Below are positions 35,340-44,012 of a stretch of DNA of 64,000 bases, piece after piece. The notes below the pieces were generated by a model that was given only the letters and a program-made list of their open reading frames with translations, did no database searches and had not been told where the DNA came from. The DNA is from Chryseobacterium cucumeris (lineage in GTDB: Bacteria; Bacteroidota; Bacteroidia; Flavobacteriales; Weeksellaceae), in NCBI RefSeq assembly GCF_001593385.1, contig NZ_LUVZ01000002.1:1-64000 (forward strand), in the 5' to 3' direction. Positions within the stretch are counted from its first letter, which is position 1. Every line of letters starts with the position of its first letter. Position numbers and translations under genes: made by a program.

Positions 35340-35720
35340 ATGAATCTGGATAGTATAAAAGCCCTTTTGATCGGAACTGCAATAGCTTTTTCAGGAGGAT
35401 TACTGAGGGTACTGGTCTCCATACAAAATAAAGAGAAAAAACAACCATGGGAACATTTTATCACATTGGTAATCGTAGTCATCGTAGGCTTTACGATGAG
35501 CTACTTAATGAACAGAGCTGAGTTGCATGACAAATGGTATTCAACCGGGATATTATTTGTGCTTGGCTACGGTTATGATAAATTTCTGAAAATGATCACT
35601 ACAAACCTTCCCAACTGGATTGATAAAGCAGTGAATCTTTTTATTGATAACCGATATGGAGTGAAGACAGACAGACAGTCTGACGAGGAAGAAGAAAAGA
35701 AAGATGAGATGAAATCATAA
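35340..35720 (+). CDS. Holin-like small membrane protein
   Basis: A 126-residue protein with three predicted membrane spans (about 8-28, 40-58 and 67-82) and a highly charged C-terminus ending in a run of Glu and Lys. Size, topology and charged tail fit phage holins, which open the inner membrane so that a lysozyme lacking a signal peptide can reach the wall. A T4-type lysozyme without signal peptide and a spanin-like lipoprotein lie 11 kb downstream. The assignment rests on topology and context, not on a family motif. Confidence 0.55.
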   Translation: MNLDSIKALLIGTAIAFSGGLLRVLVSIQNKEKKQPWEHFITLVIVVIVGFTMSYLMNRAELHDKWYSTGILFVLGYGYDKFLKMITTNLPNWIDKAVNLFIDNRYGVKTDRQSDEEEEKKDEMKS

Positions 35721-36022
35721 AAAGATTTTGAGACAGTCTTTATCATAATAACAGAATCAGTCACTCTGCAGGAGATATTATCCTGAAAAAGAGTGGAACT
35801 AAAACTTAAAAACCTGAAAATTCAAAAACAAGAGAACAAACAAGGAAATGGTTCAGTGTTGCCTGTTTCTCAAAGTCAAATACCATTTCTATTTACTTAC
35901 ATTCTTAAAGAATCTACCGCACCCGGTATGATTTTTCCAACCCGGCAGGCACCCTATAAGGCACAATATTTTAGTTGTGCCTATAGGTCTTTTAAACAAT
36001 ATGAAATTAAAAAACTAAGTCA
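35721..36022 (+). other. Leader region of the second cargo gene
   Basis: 302 bp between the holin-like gene and the large cargo gene. It contains the hairpin at 35953-35987. A frame starting with GTG at 35793 runs through this hairpin into the next start and looks like chance. Confidence 0.4.
35953..35987 (+). terminator. Strong hairpin just upstream of the cargo gene
   Basis: An 11-bp stem with one bulge (arms 35955-35966 and 35975-35985; GGCACAA pairs with TTGTGCC) and an 8-nt loop, followed by TCTTTT. It ends about 37 nt before the cargo start. It may be a terminator for the holin transcript or an attenuator limiting toxin expression. Confidence 0.55.
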
Positions 36023-39000
36023 ATGAAAGCAGCAAAACCTGTAGAAAAAGACAATAAGACCCATAAAAACCAGAGCAAAAAGCAAAAGCCGAAAAATCCG
36101 GTGGTTATGCCTCTTTCTGAGGTAGATGGGGGTAGTATACAAACCCAGAAATCCGGAAATAAAGGCATTACTACCGGATCAGGAAACCCTAATGACAGCC
36201 TGCTCAACCTCAATGGTACTATTGCAGGGGTTCATGATTCACGAAATATTTATGGGCAGGGAGCAGAAAAAAATTATGGAAAACTCCAGGAGAGTCTGGC
36301 GAAAACCGGAGATATCAATCATCCTGACACCAGGAAAATTGAAAAAGGCTATATGTCTACTTTGAATGACAATCAAATACAAGATTATCATAAACTCAAA
36401 TCGGGAACCTATCTGCCCAAAACAGTACAAGAACAAGCTGTAGTTTATCAGGAAAGCAAGAGCAATCAGGAAGCAAAAGCGGATACAAAGACGACAGGAA
36501 AAGCCGTTTCCAGGAAACCGGAAGTTGCTGTTGTAGAAAAACCTCAGTCTGTCATTGCAGATAAAACGTTGGAAGCTGATACTGAAACTAAGACTTCAGC
36601 AAATGCTACGGATAATCCCGGATTTATAGAATTGAGCGGACGGATCAGTGCTACAGCTCAGGTGCAGAAACGCCACGAACCTGCAAAAAAATCATCTGAA
36701 GATGCACAGGCAGCAGCACCATCACCAGCCAACGAACGTCAGAGTATGGCGCAAGCCAGCCAGGTGAACACCATGGATGAACAAAAACCAGGGCTGTTCA
36801 AGAAAGAAGATTTTAAAGCTTTACTGAGTGAAAAAATACATAACATCAGGCTTCCGAAAAATGAAGAGCAGGCAGATGAGTTTGAGAAACACAACAATAT
36901 ACAGGAAGTTAATCAAAAGGCAGTAGGCGATGTTAAAAAAGAGAAGAATCTGGCATCTAATGATATTGCTTCTGCAACAGCTGCACAACCTGATACCGCT
37001 GCACAGCCTGTTCGTGCCGTTGCAAAAATGCCAGCACAACATATAGGTAATGCTCCGGGAATACCCAATGTAGCGAAAGCGATGCCAGTGAAAAGAAATG
37101 CAGAAAGCGTAGAACAGCCTATTAAGGAGCAAACAGCAAGCATCGACAGTGAAATGAAAGCTAATGGAGTCACCGATACGATGTTGGCAAAATCTAATGA
37201 GCCTACGTTTACAGATGCTTTGGCACAAAAGAATAAAGCCAAAACCCAAAGTGCTGCAGCAACTCAACAGTTCAGAACCAACGAAAATAAAGAGCTGTCT
37301 AAAACCCGTAATGAAGCCCAAACACAGGCGGCACATCACATTAGTGGCATGCATGGTGCAAGAAAAGGCGGATTAGGTAATGTACAAGGTGAACAAAAGC
37401 AAACCTCAGGCAAAGACAGTCAAAAACGAAAAGAAATTGCCGATCACATTAATACTATTTATCATACTTCTAAAACCGATGTGGATGGTATTTTAAATAA
37501 TCTGGATAAGTCGGTGGCCGAAAAATTTGATAATGGCAGCAGAGAAGCTAAAAAAGCATTTGAAGCCCATGTCGATAAAGAAATGAAGGCTTATAAAAAG
37601 AAGCGTTATGGAGATGCCTATGCAAAATACGGAGCTTTAGTTGCCGCTGGGAAATGGTTGTGGGACAAAGCTACAGGACTACCTAAAGAAGTCAATAAAT
37701 TTTTTGACAGTGGTAAGGACCTGTACATTAAAGTCATGGATAAGTTTATTGACCAAATTGCAACCCATGTTACCACTCAGCTTAATGCAGCCAAAACCAG
37801 AATTGCTAAAGGCAAAAAAGAGGTACAGACTTATGTCAACAGCTTATCACCAAGTTTAAGAAAAATTGGAAAAGATGCTATTGCAGAGATCCAAAGCAAA
37901 TTCAATGCATTGGAAGACAGTGTAAACAGTAAAAAGGATGCATTAATTGATGTATTGGCTAAAAAATACGCAGACAATATAACCAGTATTGATGCCAGAA
38001 TTTCAGACTTAAAAACACAAAATAGTGGATGGGTTAATCAGGCTCTTGAGGTACTTAAAACCAGCGTGTTTGCTATTATTATTGAAATTAAAAATACGCT
38101 TACCAATTTATTATCCGGGGTTATCAGTGCTATTCAGGCGATCATCATGGATCCGATAGGGTTTTTCAAAAATCTTATTGCCGGAGTTTCACAAGGGTTT
38201 ACCAATTTCGGGAACAATATCTGGACCCACCTTAAAACTGGCTTCTTTGGATGGTTAACCGGAGCAATGAAAGGTATTTCTAGCACGATGCCGGAAGATG
38301 TATTCTCATTAAAAGGAATTTTCTCCATTACCACGCAGGTGCTTGGCCTAACATGGAGCGGCATTAGAGCCATCGGTTCTAAAGTGATAGGAGAACCTGT
38401 AATGAAAGTTCTTGAAACAAGCTTTGAAATGGTACAGATTGTTCGTAAAGAAGGTGTTGCCGGACTTTGGGAGCATTTGAAAGATCAGTTTGTGGACCTC
38501 AAAGCTACGGTAATGGATGCTATTATGGACATTATCCAGACACAGGTAATCCAGGCAGGTATTAAATGGATCATGGGATTAATGACTCCCGTAGGAGCAT
38601 TTATAAAAGCAGCAATGGCGATTATAGATGTTGTGAAATTCTTCATTCAGCGTGCAGCACAAATCATGGAACTGGTAAAAGCCTTCACTGATAGTATAAA
38701 AGCAATCGCCAGCGGAAATGTAGGTGCAGTAGCCAAAGCCATAGAAAATGCATTAGGTAAAGCTGTTCCTGTACTGATAGGTTTCTTAGCTTCATTATTG
38801 GGAATTGGTGGATTAGCAGATAAAGTTGTGGGGGTAATACGTAAAATACGTGAGCGTATTGTGAAAGCTATTACTAAGTTCTGGACTTTTGTGAAGAGTA
38901 AAGCTAAAGGTTTGCTTGGAAAAATTGGTGTTGGGAAACTAGGCTTTGGTAAGAAGGACAAAAGAGATAAAAAGGTTAAAGAAAATAAAGAAGAGAATAA

Positions 39001-40078
39001 TGCTAAGGAAGGAGATTTTAATGGTAAAGAAAAATTTGAAACACCTAGAGGGGATAAGCATACTTTATATTTCGAAGATAAAGGAGATAAAGATGTTTTG
39101 ATGATGAGAAGTACTCCAAGAACTTATGAAGATTACATAAAAACAGTTGAAATTGATAAGTCAGATCCTAAGAAAGTAGCTACAAAGCAAAAATTGTTGA
39201 ATCTTGTAGTTCAGATGAAAGCATTAGACAATAAAGATGAAAAGTATGAAACTAAAATGTCTAAAATTTTTAATGAAATTTTTATTTTAACAAAAGAATT
39301 ATTTAAAGTGGGACAATCATCAGTTCCAATATTTAAGGGTACAACTTACGGTGGATTTGGTGATTCTATGACTATAGAATATTTGTCGAAAATACCTCAT
39401 TCTGGAACACAAGGTTCTGATACCGGGGGGATAACCACACCCGTTTATTCGAATATTGATAAAAGGTATCGCTTTTATGTTAGAGGACATTTATTAAGTC
39501 AAAAACTACATGGTCCAGGTATTTGGGAAAACTTAACTCCTTTGTCTAGAAGTGCTAACAGTAACCATGAGAGCAGTATTGAGAAAACATTAAAAGATGG
39601 TATTGAGAAAAACATAACTTATCATTATAATGTAAAGGCAGTCTATGGAAGAAAGGTTAATAGCCATTTATTAAGTCAATTAGAAAATAGTGACAAGTTG
39701 GAAACTGAGAAAAAAGTATTGAGAGAAATCATATTGAATGAACAGTTTGTACCTTTAAAACTTACAGCTCATGCAGTTGAAATAGACGAAGAAACAGGTG
39801 CAGCTAAAGGAAAAAATGTACATTTGGAAACAATTGTAAATGATTTAAAAGATTCCGATTTATCGAATTATGATTTAAAGAAAGGAGATTCGAAGATAAA
39901 CATAAATGCTGCTACTGTAGAAGATTTAAAATCTGTTTTTAGCGAAACAATAGCCACTGGGATATTTAATTTGAGAAGAAGAATTGGATATTTAGAAATT
40001 AATGATCTAATTAAAATTAATCATATTACTAAAGAAAAATTGAATAAATTAGTGGCGAACGGAAAAATTGAATTTTAA
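36023..40078 (+). CDS. Second large eCIS cargo protein with RGH-type nuclease and C-terminal helix-hairpin-helix
   Basis: A 1351-residue protein without signal peptide. Residues 1-450 are disordered, rich in Lys, Gln and Ala. About 470-700 is helical; 700-985 alternates hydrophobic and charged segments (VLIGFLASLLGIGGLADKVVGVIRKIRE), a region I recall from other eCIS cargo proteins. At about 1030-1280 lies a probable nuclease: RGHLLSQKLHGPG (His1156), NLTPLSRSANSNHESSIEK, the DNA/RNA non-specific endonuclease pattern with RGH replacing DRGH. The last 60 residues (INAATVEDLK to INHITKEKLNKL) match ComEA-like DNA-binding helix-hairpin-helix. A candidate immunity gene follows after 2 bp. Confidence 0.8.
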   Translation: MKAAKPVEKDNKTHKNQSKKQKPKNPVVMPLSEVDGGSIQTQKSGNKGITTGSGNPNDSLLNLNGTIAGVHDSRNIYGQGAEKNYGKLQESLAKTGDINHPDTRKIEKGYMSTLNDNQIQDYHKLKSGTYLPKTVQEQAVVYQESKSNQEAKADTKTTGKAVSRKPEVAVVEKPQSVIADKTLEADTETKTSANATDNPGFIELSGRISATAQVQKRHEPAKKSSEDAQAAAPSPANERQSMAQASQVNTMDEQKPGLFKKEDFKALLSEKIHNIRLPKNEEQADEFEKHNNIQEVNQKAVGDVKKEKNLASNDIASATAAQPDTAAQPVRAVAKMPAQHIGNAPGIPNVAKAMPVKRNAESVEQPIKEQTASIDSEMKANGVTDTMLAKSNEPTFTDALAQKNKAKTQSAAATQQFRTNENKELSKTRNEAQTQAAHHISGMHGARKGGLGNVQGEQKQTSGKDSQKRKEIADHINTIYHTSKTDVDGILNNLDKSVAEKFDNGSREAKKAFEAHVDKEMKAYKKKRYGDAYAKYGALVAAGKWLWDKATGLPKEVNKFFDSGKDLYIKVMDKFIDQIATHVTTQLNAAKTRIAKGKKEVQTYVNSLSPSLRKIGKDAIAEIQSKFNALEDSVNSKKDALIDVLAKKYADNITSIDARISDLKTQNSGWVNQALEVLKTSVFAIIIEIKNTLTNLLSGVISAIQAIIMDPIGFFKNLIAGVSQGFTNFGNNIWTHLKTGFFGWLTGAMKGISSTMPEDVFSLKGIFSITTQVLGLTWSGIRAIGSKVIGEPVMKVLETSFEMVQIVRKEGVAGLWEHLKDQFVDLKATVMDAIMDIIQTQVIQAGIKWIMGLMTPVGAFIKAAMAIIDVVKFFIQRAAQIMELVKAFTDSIKAIASGNVGAVAKAIENALGKAVPVLIGFLASLLGIGGLADKVVGVIRKIRERIVKAITKFWTFVKSKAKGLLGKIGVGKLGFGKKDKRDKKVKENKEENNAKEGDFNGKEKFETPRGDKHTLYFEDKGDKDVLMMRSTPRTYEDYIKTVEIDKSDPKKVATKQKLLNLVVQMKALDNKDEKYETKMSKIFNEIFILTKELFKVGQSSVPIFKGTTYGGFGDSMTIEYLSKIPHSGTQGSDTGGITTPVYSNIDKRYRFYVRGHLLSQKLHGPGIWENLTPLSRSANSNHESSIEKTLKDGIEKNITYHYNVKAVYGRKVNSHLLSQLENSDKLETEKKVLREIILNEQFVPLKLTAHAVEIDEETGAAKGKNVHLETIVNDLKDSDLSNYDLKKGDSKININAATVEDLKSVFSETIATGIFNLRRRIGYLEINDLIKINHITKEKLNKLVANGKIEF

Positions 40079-40080
40079 AT

Positions 40081-40767
40081 ATGGATAAATACGAGTATCA
40101 AAGATTAGTAAAGCCATTAATTGAAGCTGAGGACCAAAAGCTAATAAAATTTATTGGAGGTGATGGACCAAGAAGTACCAAATCGAAAGGAGAAGATTTT
40201 TTTAATGAATATAAACACTATTTATTAGATACAATGCTGGGATTTTATAGTTTTACTAATGGCTATTCATATAATTGGGAAGGTAATATTCCTACAAGAA
40301 ACGAAGGACAAAAAACAAGTGAACGTGGAATAATCAATATAGTTCCTTTAGACGAATTATTTGAAAGACCCAATATTGTTGAACTTGAAAAAGGCTACAA
40401 CTATTATATAGAAGGTGAAGATTCTTTTTCAAAAACGGGGCAATTTATACCTGTAGATTATATTGAAGATGTTTGTGCTGGTGTTTTTAGTAAAGAAAAT
40501 GAAGATGAAATGGTTTATTTTCATGATTTTGGAATAGGCTTCTATCCATTAAAAGTAAATTTTGAAGGCTATGTGGAACTTGTTTTTGCAGCAAGAGGTT
40601 ATATGATGTGGCAATATGTAATTGTATATCTTGAGTATGGAAAGTATGATGGTGCAATGTTGGGGAAATCCAGATATGATGATTTTGTGGAAGATATGCC
40701 TTTACTCTTTCCTGATTTTAAGATGGATGAATTTATAAAATTATATGAATCATTAAAAATAAAATAA
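40081..40767 (+). CDS. SUKH-like candidate immunity protein of the nuclease
   Basis: A 228-residue soluble acidic protein. The stretch LLDTMLGFYSFTNGYSYNWEGN, with Asn-Gly followed by Trp, resembles the core of SUKH (SMI1/KNR4) proteins, a large group of immunity proteins often paired with nuclease toxins. Later parts (IVPLDELFE, VYFHDFGIGFYPLKV) also suit that fold. It begins 2 bp after the stop of the nuclease gene, so expression must be tightly linked. The family match is by eye and the immunity role is inferred from pairing. Confidence 0.65.
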   Translation: MDKYEYQRLVKPLIEAEDQKLIKFIGGDGPRSTKSKGEDFFNEYKHYLLDTMLGFYSFTNGYSYNWEGNIPTRNEGQKTSERGIINIVPLDELFERPNIVELEKGYNYYIEGEDSFSKTGQFIPVDYIEDVCAGVFSKENEDEMVYFHDFGIGFYPLKVNFEGYVELVFAARGYMMWQYVIVYLEYGKYDGAMLGKSRYDDFVEDMPLLFPDFKMDEFIKLYESLKIK

Positions 40768-40786
40768 ATTCATATTTAAAGACATA

Positions 40787-40974
40787 ATGTCTAACATAAC
40801 AATCAATACTTTTAAGTCTTCACCATTGCATCCAAGCTATAAATGGATACGAGCAGGAGATTCGAACCAATATGGGATGATAGATATTTCTTTTAAGAAC
40901 TTAAAACAATAGAAATAGAGTGTTATCTAGAACTGTTAGATGTCGAAGATGTAATGGAATGGAGCATTATTTAA
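40787..40974 (+). pseudogene. Short frameshifted gene remnant
   Basis: An ATG at 40787 opens a 41-codon frame (MSNITINTFKSSPLHPSYKW to SFKNLKQ) that stops at 40912. Shifting frame near 40900 gives a coding-like continuation, LKTIEIECYLELLDVEDVMEW, ending at 40974. The pattern suggests a small gene broken by a frameshift or an internal remnant. Position after a toxin/immunity pair suggests a decayed extra immunity gene. Its low length makes this uncertain. Confidence 0.4.
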
Positions 40975-41000
40975 AATATATTTAATTCAATAGCTATCAT

Positions 41001-41039
41001 AAAAAGCGAAATTTCCAAAACTGGAAGTTTCGCTTTTTC
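41001..41039 (+). terminator. Rho-independent terminator after the cargo/immunity genes
   Basis: AAAAAGCGAAA, then TTCC, pairs with GGAA and TTTCGCTTTTT across a short loop, ending in a T-run. It closes the cargo-immunity unit. Confidence 0.85.
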
Positions 41040-41062
41040 TTTCAATAACATTCACTCCTGCT

Positions 41063-41092
41063 ACCGCACGAATCCTTTCGTGCGGTTTTATT
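41063..41092 (+). terminator. Second terminator hairpin
   Basis: A perfect 9-bp stem, CCGCACGAA at 41064-41072 with TTCGTGCGG at 41077-41085, a 4-nt loop and a T-rich tail. It stands 24 bp after the previous terminator, making a tandem pair. Confidence 0.8.
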
Positions 41093-41192
41093 TTCAATCA
41101 TTTATCTACAAGTTTTTATCTTTATAAAAGAATAATCAATACTTTTGAATACATCAAATAACCAAAGTTAACAACTCATTAAAATATTGAAT

Positions 41193-41600
41193 ATGAAAAA
41201 AACACTATTCTTTTGTTCCCTTCTCTTCAGTCTTTCTGTAAGCGCCCAAACTATAGAATCCGGAAGCCACAGCACCACTGGTTATATCAAAAGTGATGGG
41301 ACCATAGAAAACAGCAGTCATTCCACTGTGGGATACATTAAAAATGATGGGACTATCGAAAATAAAAGTCGAAGCACTATTGGGTACATCAAAATTGACG
41401 GAACTATTGAAAATAAGAGCCGTTCTACGGTAGGCTATGTAAAAAAAGATGGTACTGTAGAAAACAGCAGTCATTCCACCATTGGCTACATCAAAGATGA
41501 TGGAACGGTTGAAAACAGCAGCCGTAGCACTATCGGGTATGCAAAAGGAATCAAAAAAGAGTGGGCGGCGGTAGTATATTTCTTCTTTAAGCTGGATTAA
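41193..41600 (+). CDS. Secreted protein made of 17-residue repeats
   Basis: The start is the ATG at 41193 (a TTG two codons earlier is unlikely), giving 135 residues. A signal peptide of about 18 residues (MKKTLFFCSLLFSLSVSA) is followed by five full 17-residue repeats and a partial sixth. The repeat consensus is EN-S-HST-GYIK-DGT. Repeats of this length with a Gly-Tyr and an Asp-Gly turn suggest a beta-solenoid or stacked hairpin. The C-terminus (EWAAVVYFFFKLD) is aromatic. It is flanked by terminators and thus independently expressed. Function unknown; its link to the eCIS is unproven. Confidence 0.75.
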   Translation: MKKTLFFCSLLFSLSVSAQTIESGSHSTTGYIKSDGTIENSSHSTVGYIKNDGTIENKSRSTIGYIKIDGTIENKSRSTVGYVKKDGTVENSSHSTIGYIKDDGTVENSSRSTIGYAKGIKKEWAAVVYFFFKLD

Positions 41601-41644
41601 TCATCAACTCTGCGAAAAAAAAATTAACGTTAAGGATAGAAGCT

Positions 41645-41680
41645 AAAAAGGCTCGGATTATAAGATCCGGGCCTTTTTTA
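41645..41680 (+). terminator. Terminator after the repeat protein
   Basis: AAAAGGC and CGGAT pair with ATCCG and GCCTTTT around a TATAAG loop, with one mismatch, followed by T-rich sequence. Confidence 0.8.
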
Positions 41681-41696
41681 TTCCTGAAAAGTAGAG

Positions 41697-41762
41697 GGTA
41701 CTGCAACTACAGAATAGCGGGGCCAAAAAACTTTCACAGGAACAAAAAAAGTATGAATTTTG
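41697..41762 (+). promoter_or_regulatory. Fibre-gene copy 1 of the eCIS control element plus promoter
   Basis: Element at 41697-41724 (core TACTGCAACTACAGAATAG) matches the leftward eCIS element at 22 of 28 positions. Then follow 6 nt, CTTT, 20 nt and GAATTTTG, one base off TAnnTTTG. This is almost the layout of the divergent promoters, so it is a probable co-regulated promoter of the fibre gene at 41952. Confidence 0.65.
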
Positions 41763-41808
41763 GGCAATGAAACATAAGAAGTCATCATCCTGCTTCTTAT
41801 AACAAAAC

Positions 41809-41880
41809 GGTGCTGTAACTACAGCGTAACGAGACTAAAACCCTTTTCCAGGGATAAAAAAGGATGAGTTCAGAACTTTA
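41809..41880 (+). repeat. Fibre-gene copy 2 of the element (degenerate tandem repeat)
   Basis: Starts 112 bp after copy 1 with GCTGTAACTACAG, then a CTTTT and an A-rich spacer ending in GGATGAG. The -7 position is poorly kept. It shows that the promoter-like unit was tandemly duplicated. Confidence 0.5.
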
Positions 41881-41951
41881 AAACATAACATAAATTATCA
41901 TTGAAACCAAAGTGTAATAATGCCCGCAAGCATAAATTATAAAGAAGTATT

Positions 41952-42809
41952 ATGGAGGAAAATAAACTAACAACCAGAGACCAGTTAAAAAACTATTTTG
42001 AAACAGGAAAATATCCCACACAAAGCCAGTTTGAAGATCTGATAGATTCCTTAAGACTTAGAGAAGATGTTCTTACCAAAAGAGAACTGGCCATTTTTGC
42101 CAATAGTTTGGCAGCTATTGATAACTCATACGTTAATTTTTCAACAAATAATGTCGGAAATCTAAAATTTTCAATCGTAGTAAGCACAAATGATGAACCG
42201 GATCAGGTGATCTCATCTGCTGATTTCAAAAGCTTTTTAGACAAACGTTATTTTGTAGGGAGTGCACCTTATACGATAAAAGTAAAAGAAATCTTTGAAG
42301 GTGATTTGAAAGAAACGGAATATTATAGTTTGGCGTATCAATTAGATCAAACTTACACTGTTTACAGATTTTTCGGGAATAATCTGAAGACAATCCCCGT
42401 TGGATTTGACTTTGGAGAGCTGGAAGGTATTGGGTTACCTATACAACTTTCGAAAGGAGGTTTTGGAAGAAAAATAAACATTTTAAACACCAGTGTTAAG
42501 TTCGTTAATAAAACTGAAGTGCCTATCCAGTATAGAATAGAAAGCGCGGGATGGAATAATCGATATAGAGCTGAAGATACAGTTACGGATCATTATGACC
42601 TGGAAGATTCTTTGAGTTTCTATTATAGAGCAGACCTTACAAAAGTTATTCAATCCATTAAATGTGAAATCTTTAATGCTGAAAATGACACCCTTTTGGC
42701 CACTGGTTATTTACCAGCAGGACAAAACCAGGTTTCTTTGAATGGCGGTCAGGTTAATGGAATCAGAAATATAAGAATCGAATGCAGCTATTCTGAAAAT
42801 GTAAAATAG
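41952..42809 (+). CDS. Short fibre-like protein A (FETGxxPTxxQF family)
   Basis: A 285-residue protein. The N-terminus has LKNYFETGKYPTQSQFEDLIDSLR, a motif shared with the genes at 43149 and 47349 and, from memory, with Bacteroidetes phage and eCIS fibre proteins, where it probably attaches the fibre. The middle contains FVGSAPYTIKV and the C-terminal part NKTEVPIQYRIESAGW, a beta-sandwich-like domain also present in fibre protein B. No signal peptide. Possibly a short fibre or particle-bound lectin; the receptor is unknown. Confidence 0.65.
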   Translation: MEENKLTTRDQLKNYFETGKYPTQSQFEDLIDSLRLREDVLTKRELAIFANSLAAIDNSYVNFSTNNVGNLKFSIVVSTNDEPDQVISSADFKSFLDKRYFVGSAPYTIKVKEIFEGDLKETEYYSLAYQLDQTYTVYRFFGNNLKTIPVGFDFGELEGIGLPIQLSKGGFGRKINILNTSVKFVNKTEVPIQYRIESAGWNNRYRAEDTVTDHYDLEDSLSFYYRADLTKVIQSIKCEIFNAENDTLLATGYLPAGQNQVSLNGGQVNGIRNIRIECSYSENVK

Positions 42810-42908
42810 TAAAAGCTAAAAGAGGAGTTCTGATTCATCCCGGTGATTTGGGGATGGAGGCTATTGCATCCGAGATGTTCAACGCTCTGGGTCTTTAAAA
42901 AAATAACA

Positions 42909-42974
42909 CTTACTGCAACTACAGAACAGAGCATTCAAAAAACTTTCCCGGAAAGAGAAAAAAGATGAACTTCG
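42909..42974 (+). promoter_or_regulatory. Fibre-gene copy 3 of the control element plus weak promoter
   Basis: Element at 42909-42936 (core TTACTGCAACTACAGAACAG) keeps 21 of 28 positions of the leftward eCIS element. Then 6 A residues, CTTT, 20 nt and GAACTTCG, a poor -7 box. It lies upstream of fibre gene B. Confidence 0.55.
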
Positions 42975-43018
42975 GTTTCGAAATTAAGTAATCCATCATC
43001 CGATTATTAAAACCAAAG

Positions 43019-43085
43019 GATACAGCAGAATGGAGAAACTTTTAAATTTTTACAGGAATAACAAAAGGATGAATCCCGAATTTTA
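43019..43085 (+). repeat. Fibre-gene copy 4 of the element (degenerate)
   Basis: Contains ATACAGCAGAATGGAG followed by AAACTTTT, an A-rich spacer and GGATGAATCC. It lies about 110 bp after copy 3, matching the spacing of copies 1 and 2. The pair plus the fibre gene were thus duplicated as one unit. Confidence 0.45.
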
Positions 43086-43148
43086 AAAACATAAAAAAAT
43101 AATCATTGAATCCAAAGGCAATTAAATTGTAAAGAATAATAAAATATA

Positions 43149-44012
43149 ATGGAAGAAAATAAATTAACCCCAAGAGAAGAATTAAAAACCTATTTCGAAA
43201 CAGGTAAACATCCAACGCAAGGTCAATTTTCGGAATTGATAGATTCCTTAAGGCATAAGAATGATGTCCTGACAAAAAGAGAATTGGTAGCTTTTGTTAA
43301 CCGTATGGCATATATTGATAATGCATTTGTTTACTATTCTGCAAATAACATCGGAGACTTAGAAGTACAGGTTGTAATCACTTCACAGGATGAAGAAGAT
43401 CAGGTGATCATTATTAGAGATTCCACCAAAGTAGGTACAATAAGACAATTCTTATTGGGCAGTGCACCTTATACTATTGCAATAGAAAAAACAACAGGAG
43501 GTGGTGATTTAAAAGGAACCGAATATTATAGTTTTGGCTATCAATTAGGTAATAACTATTACGTTCGTAGATTATTTGGGAACAATCTGCCTGCAATTCC
43601 TGATGGATTCGACTTTGGAGAACTGAAGAACTATAATGTCCCCATAGATATTCATAAAGAAGATATTCAACAAAAAGTAAATGTTGTCAATACAAACATT
43701 AAGTTTATTAATAAAACTGAAATACCTATCCAATATAGAGCATATTCGCAATACTGGGGAGATAAATACAAAACTGAAGATTCTGTTACCGAGCATTATG
43801 ATGTATGGGATTTCCTGTATCTCTATTATAATGCAGACCTTCAGGAAATCAATCAATCCATACAATGTAACGTGTATGATGTGGATGATGATAGACTTTT
43901 AACAACTGGAATCTTAAACGCCGGGCAAAGTCAGGAGAGTTGGTGGGGCGGTCAGGTAGAAAAAGTCAGAAATGTAAGAATCGAATGTAGTTATTCTATT
44001 AATGAAAAATAG
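43149..44012 (+). CDS. Short fibre-like protein B, paralogue of fibre A
   Basis: A 287-residue protein similar to the product of 41952-42809 over its whole length: LKTYFETGKHPTQGQFSELIDSLR at the N-terminus, LLGSAPYTIAIEKT in the middle and NKTEIPIQYRAYSQYW near residues 180-205. Differences concentrate in the middle and C-terminal loops, as expected for receptor-binding variants. It arose with its promoter repeats by duplication. No signal peptide or enzymatic motif. Confidence 0.65.
   Translation: MEENKLTPREELKTYFETGKHPTQGQFSELIDSLRHKNDVLTKRELVAFVNRMAYIDNAFVYYSANNIGDLEVQVVITSQDEEDQVIIIRDSTKVGTIRQFLLGSAPYTIAIEKTTGGGDLKGTEYYSFGYQLGNNYYVRRLFGNNLPAIPDGFDFGELKNYNVPIDIHKEDIQQKVNVVNTNIKFINKTEIPIQYRAYSQYWGDKYKTEDSVTEHYDVWDFLYLYYNADLQEINQSIQCNVYDVDDDRLLTTGILNAGQSQESWWGGQVEKVRNVRIECSYSINEK

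Noticed and set aside
35793..36026. 77-codon frame beginning with GTG upstream of the nuclease cargo gene
   Set aside because: It runs through a strong hairpin and overlaps the next start; its composition is not protein-like in the second half.
36821..37354. 177-codon reverse frame inside the nuclease cargo gene
   Set aside because: Cys-rich antisense shadow of a low-complexity coding region; no promoter or plausible start.
40850..40885. Sequence like a tRNA T-loop on the minus strand (GGTTCGAAT)
   Set aside because: The flanks do not form a T-stem or acceptor stem, and the same bases read as coding in the small remnant on the plus strand.
41187..41600. Repeated Gly-Tyr motifs as a possible CRISPR-like DNA repeat
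   Set aside because: The repeats are translated in frame behind a signal peptide, vary mostly at silent or similar codons, and have no spacers.
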